64,000 bases of DNA from a virus. The notes beneath the pieces were generated by a model. It ran no database searches. It saw only the letters and a program-made list of their open reading frames with translations, and was not told where the DNA came from. Positions 45,121 through 53,525 of the stretch are shown here, piece after piece. A program made the position numbers and the translations under genes. Every line of letters begins with the position of its first letter. Positions within the stretch are counted from its first letter, which is position 1. The stretch covers positions 62,001-126,000 of IMG/VR virus record IMGVR_UViG_3300044730_001822; one strand, written 5' to 3'.

Positions 45121-47505
45121 ATGCCATATACCGTAACCCTAACGCGAGGAGCAGTATTTGCTAATATAGCAGACGGAACCATCAATCAAACGTCAACCAT
45201 GACCTTGATTGGTCGAGATTTTGCCAACTACGGTCAGTTCGTAGATCAAGATTTAGTTCGTTTGCTAGAATCGGGCGCTGCCACACAAAACAGAAGCGCA
45301 ACCAGCGCACTCACCGGACAACTTTGGTTTGATCTAACCAATACCCAACTTAAAGTAGCCACTCTGGGTAACATACCCAATGGTGCGGCCTATACCACCA
45401 GCGGTCCTATCAAATGGCAAGGCGCCAGCCCTGCATATTCTGTAACAGCACCAGTGAACCCAGTGGTAGGCGATACTTGGATGTATACCAATACCAATGC
45501 CAACATACCGCAGATGGTAGTTTGGACTGGTGATACAGCCAACACAAACTTCCTAGGTAATCTGCCAGGATGGAAAGTAATTGGACCTACCACACGTTCG
45601 GATATCGTTGAATTCGGTACCATCAATGCAGATTATGCCAATTTTGATGAAACAGTAAACATAGATGTATTGTATGCCAATGTAGCTACTGTGGCCGAGT
45701 CGGTATTGATTGGACAGTATGCCAATGGTGCCAACGTCAACACAGCATTTTTACAGGTATTGGGCGATGGCATCTATGGAAATCTCAACGGAGATCAACC
45801 CTATGTGACCAGTCTGGGTAATGCTTCCAACGGTTTTGGGTATCTCAGTAACATACAGGTTGGCAGCATATCCGGTGGAGCATTGACCACTATCAATTCC
45901 AATGTTGGTATTACCACCACCGGTTCTATCACCGGAGTACAAATTACCGGCAGTACTATCCAGGCCACAGGCGGTGGATTCTACGGTCTTATCAACGCAG
46001 CTACTTCGGATCAAAAATTCATCTATGGCTTGGGTGTACAAGCACAGGCCTACTCTACCGCCAACAGCAACGCTATCGTTCGAGGTGGCACCAGTGCTGG
46101 TCTTGCAGTCAGTCGTAAAATCGTAGTAGACTACGGCAATGGATTTGCTGGAGTCAGCGATGTTGACATTGGCGAACCCTCGCCCACCGGTCCAAGATTC
46201 CGCGGAGTCTATGCCAACACATTCTTTGGTAATCTTTCGGGACAGATCCTTGGCGATGTGCCCAGCATCAGTTCCAATGATATTGTTGTGCCCAGTGCAG
46301 ATGGCTTGATATTAATCGGCAGTGGAAACTTACAACAAGGCACCGGCAATGTCAGAATCGACGGCGGCAATGGCACAGGCAGTTTTAACAACGCTATCTA
46401 TATTGGTCGCCCCGGCGGTAACTATGGCAACGGCAATGTTGGCATCATACATAGCTATGGTACCAGCACAGTATTTGGCGGGGTGGGAAATATCTTAACA
46501 TTTACCGATCTTACTGGCAATTGTCTCTATGATTTCTACAAAGATGTTCGTGTACGCGGTAATTTATATGTTTTAGGAAATACTGTTACAACATCTGTCA
46601 CAGAAGTTACTACCAACGACTTAGATATTGTTGTGGCCAATAATGTACAAACAGGCAACATCGTCAATGCCAGCGGCGCTGGCATAGTAGTAGGTGCTAA
46701 CGCTACTATAAAAATGGTAACAGTTGTTGCAGGATCTAGCTCAGCTGGATATGATGCTCAACGTTGGCAAATGAATCGTAGTTTAGAGATCACAAGCGAC
46801 AGTCCGGCCACGGGTGGCAGTATCGGAGATCTACGTGTAGCAGGCAATGTCTATGCCTGCACATCAGCCAGTATCGCTTCACTTAACATAACCGGCACCG
46901 GTGGTATAGTATCAACTGGCGCCAATGTGTTGCCAGCCGCTAGCCTTACTTCTGCCAATCGTCCTATTATCGACGGCTCTACGGGTACAGTGGGTTATGC
47001 CGCAGGTTTGTATGATGCTGCCACAGGTAGATACTATTGGACTGAAGAAGGATCTGCACTGTCGGGCACTCCCTATACGGCGGTGGTTCGAGATGTCAAC
47101 GGCAGTATCAATGCTACAGAATTTTCCGGTATTGCTACCAAGGCTAGATACGCTGACTTGGCCGAGATGTATTTGGCAGATCGCGAGTATGCACCAGGAA
47201 CATTGGTCACAGTAGGCGGCGATGCAGAAATCACCCAATGCACCATTAATGATCATCCTTTGGGCGTAGTATCTACCAATCCAGCATACCTTATGAACAC
47301 AGCTTTGGAAAATGGAACACCAGTGGCACTACGTGGCCGCGTGCCAGTTCGCATCACTGGCGCAGTACACAAAGGTGACAAATTGGGTCCCAGCGAAGTG
47401 CCCGGACTATGCACCAAAAATAATCAAGCACCAATAGCCATCGCGCTACATAATGCTTATGCAGAACCCGGTACCGAAACCACAGTCGAAGCAGTCATAT
47501 TGTAA
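45121..47505 (+). CDS. Tail fibre protein with C-terminal chaperone-like domain
   Basis: 794 residues. The N-terminus (VTLTRGAVFANIADGTINQT, then STMTLIGRDFANYGQFVDQD and ATSALTGQLWFDLTNTQLKV) is the attachment domain of cyanophage-type fibre proteins. The middle is a long Gly/Asn/Thr/Ser-rich repetitive beta shaft with many GN..G and VxGN units. From about residue 675, KARYADLAEMYLADREYAPG, TLVTVGGDAEITQCT, GVVSTNPAYLMNT and GRVPVRITGAVHKGDKLGPS form a C-terminal domain common on fibres, probably a trimerisation or intramolecular chaperone unit. It binds the host surface. The stop overlaps the start of the cupin-like gene (TAATG), tying the modification island to the tail operon. Confidence 0.85.
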   Translation: MPYTVTLTRGAVFANIADGTINQTSTMTLIGRDFANYGQFVDQDLVRLLESGAATQNRSATSALTGQLWFDLTNTQLKVATLGNIPNGAAYTTSGPIKWQGASPAYSVTAPVNPVVGDTWMYTNTNANIPQMVVWTGDTANTNFLGNLPGWKVIGPTTRSDIVEFGTINADYANFDETVNIDVLYANVATVAESVLIGQYANGANVNTAFLQVLGDGIYGNLNGDQPYVTSLGNASNGFGYLSNIQVGSISGGALTTINSNVGITTTGSITGVQITGSTIQATGGGFYGLINAATSDQKFIYGLGVQAQAYSTANSNAIVRGGTSAGLAVSRKIVVDYGNGFAGVSDVDIGEPSPTGPRFRGVYANTFFGNLSGQILGDVPSISSNDIVVPSADGLILIGSGNLQQGTGNVRIDGGNGTGSFNNAIYIGRPGGNYGNGNVGIIHSYGTSTVFGGVGNILTFTDLTGNCLYDFYKDVRVRGNLYVLGNTVTTSVTEVTTNDLDIVVANNVQTGNIVNASGAGIVVGANATIKMVTVVAGSSSAGYDAQRWQMNRSLEITSDSPATGGSIGDLRVAGNVYACTSASIASLNITGTGGIVSTGANVLPAASLTSANRPIIDGSTGTVGYAAGLYDAATGRYYWTEEGSALSGTPYTAVVRDVNGSINATEFSGIATKARYADLAEMYLADREYAPGTLVTVGGDAEITQCTINDHPLGVVSTNPAYLMNTALENGTPVALRGRVPVRITGAVHKGDKLGPSEVPGLCTKNNQAPIAIALHNAYAEPGTETTVEAVIL

Positions 47506-47975
47506 TGAATAGTATAGACGAATTCGAAGCCTTTATAGGCCGAGAGTTTGTCTATCAGCATAACCTAATAAGCATAATAAAAAACAGTCAACATCATTTG
47601 GTTTACTCCTATGATCAGTTGAAGAAAACATACAATGGTTGCTCGATCAAACTCGAAGGCCTAGAACGCTATTCTAGAGAACTAGCGATCAAATGTGCTG
47701 GATTGAAAATTTATCATGATCACACGGGTCCGGTCACTTGCCATGCCTACAGAGCCTATCCTGGATCAGAAAGTTTTGGTCGGCACACAGATCCCATGCC
47801 AGTGTTTTTAGAAGTAATAGAAGGCACCAAAAATCTCATAGTAGATGGAGAATGGCACACTCTTGAATCGGGCCAAACGCTGTTTATACCAGCCAATACA
47901 TCACACGAGGCTATAAATCAAGACGACAGCCTAATGTTGAGTTTTGGATTAGAATCATATCTAATTGATCGATGA
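47505..47975 (+). CDS. JmjC/cupin-type Fe(II) hydroxylase-like protein
   Basis: 156 residues with a cupin core: YRAYPGSESFGRHTDPMPVF, then LEVIEGTKNLIVDGEWHTLE, SGQTLFIPANTSHEA. The HxD at His94/Asp96 and distal His134 are placed as in JmjC/cupin-4 Fe(II)/2-oxoglutarate hydroxylases, which act on protein side chains. It is shorter than bacterial ribosomal oxygenases, so only the catalytic barrel is present. The start overlaps the tail fibre stop and its stop overlaps the radical SAM start (ATGA), so all three genes are coupled. It probably modifies a phage protein (inference). A metal-binding cupin of another activity is possible. Confidence 0.68.
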   Translation: MNSIDEFEAFIGREFVYQHNLISIIKNSQHHLVYSYDQLKKTYNGCSIKLEGLERYSRELAIKCAGLKIYHDHTGPVTCHAYRAYPGSESFGRHTDPMPVFLEVIEGTKNLIVDGEWHTLESGQTLFIPANTSHEAINQDDSLMLSFGLESYLIDR

Positions 47976-49045
47976 CCAACTATTTCAGTTACCTCAAGAC
48001 CACAGAAACCTGTAATCTAAACTGCCAACACTGCTTTACTTCAGGCACACAAGGGCGGAAGATTTTTTGGAATCCCGATCAGGTGGCAGATTTTTTCTTG
48101 AGATTTCGCGATTATGTTGGTCAGGCCAACGGAATGCACTATGAATTCCACGGCGGTGAACCTTTTTTAGCTCCAGTGTCAGACATGATCGATGTCTACG
48201 AGAAATTAAAAAATAGTTTTGATCAAACTTCTTTTGGATGTACCAGCAATCTCACTTTTAAACTAACGCCAGACATAGAACAGTTCATACACGGACCATT
48301 GGGAAAACGAATAGGTACCAGTTGGGATCCTGCCATAAGATTTGCTAATCAACGACAGGAGAGTCTCTGGAGACACAATGTAGAGCGCCTGCTGAACAGT
48401 GGAGTAACAATAAAATTGTTTGTGAGCGTAACACAAGATACCATCAGCATAGAACCAATCAAACTAATGGAATGGGTCCGGGATCTAGGAGTCCAGGAGT
48501 TGGATCTTGAACGTTTAACCAACAACGGAAATGCAAGGCTGCATCCAGGAATATTTCCCGACAATCGTGATCAGGATGCTTGGTTTTTACGCCTGCATCA
48601 TCAGATACAAGAACATGGAGCAAGATCTTGGTTTACCAACGAATTCATGGAAAATATCTATGCCAAGTTTGAACAAAATTTGATAGGAGCAGGCACATTC
48701 TGCAGAGATTGCGAACAAAAACTGTTTACTATCAATGCCGACGGCACCATTGGTGGTTGCCCAAATGCTGCGCCCGAAGAAGGGTTTGGGCATATTTCTA
48801 TGGGCATAGCGGAAATTATGACGCATCCACAGCGCATACACAACATAGCCTGCGAATCGCATAGAAACCCATTGTGCTATGATTGCGATGTGTTTGATAA
48901 ATGCGGATCAGACTGCCATCAATTGGGCTGGCAACACGACGTCTGTGGTGCCCCAAAAAGTCTCATGCGAGAGTTGAAATTTGGTCAGAAAATAGCGGCA
49001 AAAAACCCACGCATCTTTCGGATTCAGCCCGCTTCTACAATATAA
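47972..49045 (+). CDS. Radical SAM/SPASM peptide-modifying enzyme (rSAM-1)
   Basis: 357 residues. The radical SAM cluster motif CNLNCQHC (Cys14, 18, 21) opens the barrel, and FHGGEP (59-64) binds SAM. The C-terminus has a SPASM/twitch-like Cys set: Cys244, 247 and 263 (FCRDCEQKLFTINADGTIGG, then C), and 302, 305, 311, 315 and 325 (CYDCDVFDKCGSDC...C), enough for two auxiliary clusters. This architecture is typical of RiPP maturases that form thioether or C-C crosslinks. The gene lies 8 nt before the first CHSSC-tail protein, making it the leading candidate for tail modification (inference). Confidence 0.88.
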   Translation: MTNYFSYLKTTETCNLNCQHCFTSGTQGRKIFWNPDQVADFFLRFRDYVGQANGMHYEFHGGEPFLAPVSDMIDVYEKLKNSFDQTSFGCTSNLTFKLTPDIEQFIHGPLGKRIGTSWDPAIRFANQRQESLWRHNVERLLNSGVTIKLFVSVTQDTISIEPIKLMEWVRDLGVQELDLERLTNNGNARLHPGIFPDNRDQDAWFLRLHHQIQEHGARSWFTNEFMENIYAKFEQNLIGAGTFCRDCEQKLFTINADGTIGGCPNAAPEEGFGHISMGIAEIMTHPQRIHNIACESHRNPLCYDCDVFDKCGSDCHQLGWQHDVCGAPKSLMRELKFGQKIAAKNPRIFRIQPASTI

Positions 49046-49048
49046 ATA
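49041..49048 (+). promoter_or_regulatory. Late promoter TATAAATA before the first CHSSC-tail gene
   Basis: A full TATAAATA match (CAATATAAATATAAGCATGG), overlapping the end of the radical SAM gene and ending 5 nt before ATG 49054. It is the best match in the window to the T4 late consensus. Strong late expression fits a virion protein, and the gap is again leaderless in type. Confidence 0.7.
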
Positions 49049-49053
49049 TAAGC

Positions 49054-49830
49054 ATGGCACAAATTCAATCTAATTCACTGATAAATGCTTCTAATGTAGT
49101 CAGCTCTTTTTTCACAGAAGTAGTTAGCGTTAATTCTTCGGGCACAGGAGCAACCGTGGCCAAGAACAACAATACAAATTTAGCCGATGCCGTGGTATGG
49201 GGTCCAACCGGAGGTGGACTAGGACAACAATGGCCCACAATGACTGCCGCAGAAATTCCCCTATGGCAATCACAGTTTTCTGGTGGTACTGGGAGTTTTG
49301 CGTTAAATAGAACCGGGGCAGTGGCAGCAGGATCAAATGCCTGGGCCACCGGCAGCGTGACTCCAACTAATTTTAATTCTGCAGCACCCGGTACACCGCA
49401 AGATCCTGTTTACGCCAGCAAGTATTCAGGTTCGGGAGTACCCAGTTCCACAGCATTGTTATATACGGCTGCCAGACAATATCTTTCAATCAATTGGACC
49501 ACAGCCACTAGATATCTACTGGGCGGTAGTCCCACTGTATATGGGCCTTTTAAAGGTACCTTTAATACTGCTCAGTTCTCTAATAATTTTAACAATTCTA
49601 TTGGACCATTGGGATACGATGGCGGCGAGGATTTAGGCAGTGTAGCCGACTCTACCTATGGTGCCGGTAACACTGTGGCCAATCCGTCGGATCAAACTGA
49701 GTGGGGCATCAATAATTATTTCCAAGCACTAAAGACTGCTTTCAATTCAAGGCCAGTATCTACGGTCAGTATCACAGTTTGTCATTCTAGTTGTCACAGT
49801 AGCTGCCACGGAAGCCGTGGCAGGAGATAA
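49054..49830 (+). CDS. Putative modified virion protein A with CHSSC C-terminal tail
   Basis: 258 residues from ATG 49054; a longer frame upstream lies inside the radical SAM gene. The body is Gly/Ser/Thr/Asn/Ala-rich with no Cys and no His, and contains helical and beta patches such as LLYTAARQYLSINWTTATRY. The last 16 residues are CHSSCHSSCHGSRGRR, three CHxS units with Cys spaced by three residues, then a basic end. The next gene ends identically. Flanked by radical SAM genes and driven by a perfect late promoter, it is best read as a virion (perhaps fibre-associated) protein whose C-terminus is a RiPP-like core peptide (inference). No homology to a named structural family is recognised. 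Confidence 0.7.
   Translation: MAQIQSNSLINASNVVSSFFTEVVSVNSSGTGATVAKNNNTNLADAVVWGPTGGGLGQQWPTMTAAEIPLWQSQFSGGTGSFALNRTGAVAAGSNAWATGSVTPTNFNSAAPGTPQDPVYASKYSGSGVPSSTALLYTAARQYLSINWTTATRYLLGGSPTVYGPFKGTFNTAQFSNNFNNSIGPLGYDGGEDLGSVADSTYGAGNTVANPSDQTEWGINNYFQALKTAFNSRPVSTVSITVCHSSCHSSCHGSRGRR
49780..49827 (+). other. CHSSC core-peptide-like tail of protein A
   Basis: Sixteen codons for CHSSCHSSCHGSRGRR. All Cys (3) and His (3) of the protein are here. Compared with the tail of protein B, 12 of 16 codons differ and all differences are synonymous, which shows selection on the peptide rather than recent copying. Confidence 0.75.
49803..49823 (+). promoter_or_regulatory. Perfect 9-bp hairpin at the end of protein A, touching the next ribosome site
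   Basis: CTGCCACGG pairs with CCGTGGCAG around an AAG loop. The 3' arm runs into AGGAGA, the ribosome site for the next gene (ATG 49833). Ribosomes finishing gene A would melt it, so it could couple translation of protein B to A. The equivalent codons in gene B do not form this hairpin. Confidence 0.55.
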
Positions 49831-49832
49831 CC

Positions 49833-50615
49833 ATGACTATCTCCACCGGTGATCTAATAAGATCTCAAAATCCCGGCAACGCTCAAAGCATAATACAAAG
49901 TTTTATCAATGGATATCTGGCATCTACCAATGCCAACAGTCCTAACAACAGTCTTGTGTTTTATACCGGGAGTTATCCAACTAGAACTGTTCCCACAGCA
50001 TATCGTGCATCAGCCGACGCAGTTTATGCTGGTCTGGGCTTATTCACTGGCATCGGTAATCGTGTGTCTAATGTTATATCAGACAGTAATATAGCCAACG
50101 TCAGTAACAATACTATATTTGCCAATACGGGCGTGACGTTGACTTATGGTAACAATGCAGCCCAGGCCATAACCACCGGCAATACATACACAGGATTCAG
50201 CCAAATATTTTTTAGAGAATTACAAAGATATTTGATTTATAGAAACATCTATGCCAGCACTTCTATCACAGGTAATATGTATCCTGCCAACGTTCCATTT
50301 ATTGATCAAGGCAAAGGCTTGATCGATCCTAGTTTTTCAGGAGCAGGAGTAACCAATTGGAATGGTGGAGCCATTGATCCAAATGCTATAACAAATCCCG
50401 CTGGTAATGCTAATTTAGCCACAGACAGTGCGGTCAGTGCCGACACCAATGGTATCATTGGTGGAGAAGATGCCACAGCTTTTAATACCTATTGGTCACA
50501 GTTGATGACCAATTGGGTGGCAGCTTATTCGGGCACTGGTACTATTTCAATCACTACAACATTATGCCACAGCAGTTGCCACAGCAGTTGCCATGGTTCA
50601 CGAGGACGGAGATAA
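49833..50615 (+). CDS. Putative modified virion protein B with CHSSC C-terminal tail
   Basis: 260 residues from ATG 49833, behind AGGAGA and 2 nt after gene A. The body is Asn/Gly/Thr/Ser/Ala-rich with no Cys and no His, and differs from protein A apart from similar size and a shared T-[VI]-S-I-T stretch before the tail. Segments such as FSQIFFRELQRYLIYRNIYA look helical. The end is the same CHSSCHSSCHGSRGRR. Two unlike carriers with one conserved tail is the pattern expected when a shared enzyme reads the tail. Role as a virion protein is inferred from late expression and composition. Confidence 0.7.
   Translation: MTISTGDLIRSQNPGNAQSIIQSFINGYLASTNANSPNNSLVFYTGSYPTRTVPTAYRASADAVYAGLGLFTGIGNRVSNVISDSNIANVSNNTIFANTGVTLTYGNNAAQAITTGNTYTGFSQIFFRELQRYLIYRNIYASTSITGNMYPANVPFIDQGKGLIDPSFSGAGVTNWNGGAIDPNAITNPAGNANLATDSAVSADTNGIIGGEDATAFNTYWSQLMTNWVAAYSGTGTISITTTLCHSSCHSSCHGSRGRR
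50565..50612 (+). other. CHSSC core-peptide-like tail of protein B
   Basis: Sixteen codons for the same CHSSCHSSCHGSRGRR as protein A, written with mostly different codons (for example R-G-R as cga gga cgg here and cgt ggc agg in A). Confidence 0.75.
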
Positions 50616-50618
50616 CAA

Positions 50619-51350
50619 ATGTCAAACACAATTCATACTATCGCACCCATCAGTTTAGATAATCTAAAATTATATTTTGCAGATAAAACTATAAACTATC
50701 TTGTGGATTATAAAAACAGCAAATTGCAAGGTCAAAAGTTACTTACATATCTTGGAAACTTAGATCTCAAAGCAGATATCCAAATCGACGATGCCCGCGA
50801 TCCAGAATTCCTTGAACTACTTAAGGTATACTTCGAAAGCACCACCTTGGTCAATGTGCCTTCTTTGGAAAGAGCTGCTATACAGGTGTTGTTTGAATAT
50901 CGCGGACTAGTACCCAGTGATTTTTTCTCGGAATTTATACAAAATAATCAAGAGGTATTAAGTTCCTGGACTAGTAAGTTAGATAGTCTGGTGCTGTACA
51001 ATACTTGGATTATCAATGATCAAGCAGCCAAAGACGAAGTGTCGTCTTTCCCCTTAGATGAAACTGACAGCATAGATGGCATAAACTGGGTTAGTTTGCT
51101 TAAACACGAAGATTTTTACTTTTACTTTCAAACCGTTGATTTTTCAAATTTAAAGAACTATACTCGCTATTTTAACGAAAATCTGTTTAAAGGCAAGAAT
51201 CTCTATACTTTTTGGGCCAACGAAAAAAATCCTATGTTTCTTATCACTTGGGGCATATTAGAGCAACAAATAAATAGTACTGAGTGGGCCACACTGCTGA
51301 ACAAAGCCACACAAGAGATTAAGGATCAAGAAAATGCTACATCTGTTTAA
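50619..51350 (+). CDS. Unknown protein of the modification island (243 aa)
   Basis: 243 residues, starting 3 nt after gene B with GGAG 9 nt upstream. It is acidic, aromatic-rich and mostly helical (LDNLKLYFADKTINYLVDYK, DFYFYFQTVDFSNLKNYTRY, NLYTFWANEKNPMFLITWGI). No Cys, no signal peptide, no membrane segment. I recognise no family. It is coupled to the tail genes before it and to the next unknown gene by a 17-nt overlap, so a role as recognition partner, chaperone or assembly factor for the tail proteins is plausible but unproven. Confidence 0.7.
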   Translation: MSNTIHTIAPISLDNLKLYFADKTINYLVDYKNSKLQGQKLLTYLGNLDLKADIQIDDARDPEFLELLKVYFESTTLVNVPSLERAAIQVLFEYRGLVPSDFFSEFIQNNQEVLSSWTSKLDSLVLYNTWIINDQAAKDEVSSFPLDETDSIDGINWVSLLKHEDFYFYFQTVDFSNLKNYTRYFNENLFKGKNLYTFWANEKNPMFLITWGILEQQINSTEWATLLNKATQEIKDQENATSV

Positions 51351-52461
51351 AAGGGTATATTTGTCCATAGATGAAACCCTAGATACATCTAATCATAGAA
51401 TTGTGATAAGCCAAGATTATGGTTATCCAATGGTCACAGATCAAACTAACCTTGGTACTCTACTAAATTACGCCACAAGTTTAGATGCTGTTATTGGTCC
51501 CGACGCAGCGTTTGCTAACTATCTTGGGTTTTTTAATTACCTAGATGGCCAGTGCGATAGTCTTGATGCACAGTTGGTTGTATATGCCGATAAAGATGCA
51601 TTTGTAAAACTATCAACTAACTTTTTACGAGCAGCACTGCCATTGGCCAACGCACAAGATATATATAGGATCCTATCTTACTATCTTGCTAGACAAAATT
51701 TACTTTGCTCCAGTGCAAATTATTACAGCCCTGTACAGAATGTTGAAAGGCTCAAAAGCAAGACAGGTATCACGCAAGAAGAAGTTTCTGCAGAGTTTTT
51801 TGCCAATCGAGTCAATCCACCGGATTTCTATGCTTTTTTTGCTTCTAAGTACAAGGATCTCAGTATCGAGTACGTGGCAGCAACTTATAGTTACAACGGA
51901 CGTCTGGCAACCGAGATGGCCGAACAGCTGAGATCATTTGCCATCAAACACGCTTATATGTGTGCTATCGAATCTAGACAAGCAATCTGTGACACTTTGT
52001 TATCTGCACATACACAGTCAGTATTAAATCTCGCCAATCTTCCAGTGCAAGAAATGATCAATGTAGTTAAAAACGCTGATAGTACTGCAATCTTTTTTGA
52101 TGAAAGAGTATTCCCCAGAGAGGAATCTACAGTCAGTCTTGATGCCAATTGGCGCAAATTATCAACAGCAGATATTGTAAAACTGTCAAGGATGTCTATC
52201 AAGGTACTACACGAAATTGAAAAATGGCCCATCATGCAAGATCTAGGTTATAACTCCATGCAGGTTTTACAGGCTATAGTTGATATCAATAATCCCCAGG
52301 CCTGGCAACGACATGCAGATAAAATGTTAGACAATCTTTGTCTTGTGGCCAATGAAGCAGAGCCACATAAAGTCAATGCATTGCTAGTAAATTATATCAC
52401 AGAAAATCGTGGTGCCAATAAAGATTTATTGCGACCTTTTGTTGTCAACGGTTGTTACTAA
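51334..52461 (+). CDS. Unknown protein of the modification island (375 aa)
   Basis: 375 residues. The first 45 or so have a beta-rich start (LFKRVYLSIDETLDTSNHRI, then VISQDYGYP), and the remainder is helical, with LVVYADKDAFVKLSTNFLRA and an alpha-solenoid-like C-terminus. No catalytic motif is recognised. It overlaps the preceding unknown gene by 17 nt and is followed by rSAM-2 after 11 nt. Such an N-terminal beta unit could bind a substrate peptide in the manner of a RiPP recognition element, but I cannot show the winged-helix fold from sequence alone. Confidence 0.7.
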   Translation: MLHLFKRVYLSIDETLDTSNHRIVISQDYGYPMVTDQTNLGTLLNYATSLDAVIGPDAAFANYLGFFNYLDGQCDSLDAQLVVYADKDAFVKLSTNFLRAALPLANAQDIYRILSYYLARQNLLCSSANYYSPVQNVERLKSKTGITQEEVSAEFFANRVNPPDFYAFFASKYKDLSIEYVAATYSYNGRLATEMAEQLRSFAIKHAYMCAIESRQAICDTLLSAHTQSVLNLANLPVQEMINVVKNADSTAIFFDERVFPREESTVSLDANWRKLSTADIVKLSRMSIKVLHEIEKWPIMQDLGYNSMQVLQAIVDINNPQAWQRHADKMLDNLCLVANEAEPHKVNALLVNYITENRGANKDLLRPFVVNGCY

Positions 52462-52472
52462 AAGAGGATACC

Positions 52473-53525
52473 ATGAATGTTGGCATTCGGGATTTTATCT
52501 TAGAACGTAAACGAGACACCGAACAAGAATATACCATACACTTATTTGAGTTTTGTAATCTCAGTTGCCAATTTTGTTGGCAAGACCACAATGACATACG
52601 CGGTATAGACACCGTTAGAAGTCTAATGCCCAAACTAAAGCAGATGCTGGCCCGAGAAAGTCGTGATCGGGTCATACTGAACTTCATGGGCGGCGAGATC
52701 TTTGCTCCAAAGATCTTTACACATCAACTGCTGGAAGATTACTACTACATCATTGATTCGGTCAAGATGTGGCAATCCGAACTAGATAAAAAGATCATAG
52801 TCAATTGGGTGACCAATTTGGTATTCGATGCAGAGCAGAGAGATTTTGTCAAATCCTTGTTACAGTACGCAGACAACCTAGCAGTCAAGTCACGACTGAC
52901 TACCAGTTACGATGCCCTGGGCCGTTTCAATCGCGGCGATCTAGAAAAGTGGAAATCAAACGTAGAATACTTTAGGAGTGACATAGAAGGTGTCAGTATG
53001 TTGCTCAGTGGTCCAAACATCAGGAATCTTTTAAAGAATAGAGATACTGTGTTCCAGTGGATCTACAACAGCGGATTGTATATCTACTTTGATTACTATA
53101 TGCCCGACAAAACCGCCGACTATCAAGCACCGTCGGACCAAGAACTGTATGATGCATTTGTGTTCTTGATCGATAACTACCCTCAGGTGCATCCTGTGGC
53201 CGAGTGGATCAACTACAGCCGAAACTTTGCCAGTTGCCGCAGCAGCAAACTTTTGTTGTGGGATGGTACTGAATGTATGTGTGGCAATCTTGTGCAAGAA
53301 GAAAAAAGTATCAAGTTCTATCGCAGTAAAATCCAAACCAACGACAACAGTGACATAGAAGAAAACTTTCTAAAGAAACACGACTGTATCAGTTGCCAAT
53401 GGTTAGATCGCTGTACCTTCAGTTGCTTTATGCAACACGACAACAAATACCGAGACGAGTTTCCTGACTGCGTCTATGCTAGAATCTTTGATTACGCACA
53501 CGCCAATGATAAGTTGTTGGCATAA
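52473..53525 (+). CDS. Radical SAM/SPASM-like enzyme (rSAM-2)
   Basis: 350 residues from ATG 52473, which has GAGG 6 nt upstream; an earlier in-frame start at 52452 overlaps the previous gene and lacks one. Radical SAM motif CNLSCQFC (Cys28, 32, 35) and FMGGEIF (71-77) are clear. The C-terminus carries Cys255, 268, 270, 305, 308, 314, 318 and 333, arranged like SPASM auxiliary-cluster ligands (CISCQWLDRCTFSC). It shares this plan with rSAM-1 but is otherwise quite different, so the two probably perform different reactions or act on different residues. Confidence 0.87.
   Translation: MNVGIRDFILERKRDTEQEYTIHLFEFCNLSCQFCWQDHNDIRGIDTVRSLMPKLKQMLARESRDRVILNFMGGEIFAPKIFTHQLLEDYYYIIDSVKMWQSELDKKIIVNWVTNLVFDAEQRDFVKSLLQYADNLAVKSRLTTSYDALGRFNRGDLEKWKSNVEYFRSDIEGVSMLLSGPNIRNLLKNRDTVFQWIYNSGLYIYFDYYMPDKTADYQAPSDQELYDAFVFLIDNYPQVHPVAEWINYSRNFASCRSSKLLLWDGTECMCGNLVQEEKSIKFYRSKIQTNDNSDIEENFLKKHDCISCQWLDRCTFSCFMQHDNKYRDEFPDCVYARIFDYAHANDKLLA

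Noticed and set aside
49780-50612. CHSSCH read as a haem c attachment site.
   Set aside because: The canonical site is CXXCH; here the spacing is CX3CH. There is no signal peptide and no cytochrome maturation gene, and the radical SAM context explains the Cys better. Simple metal binding by the unmodified tail remains possible.
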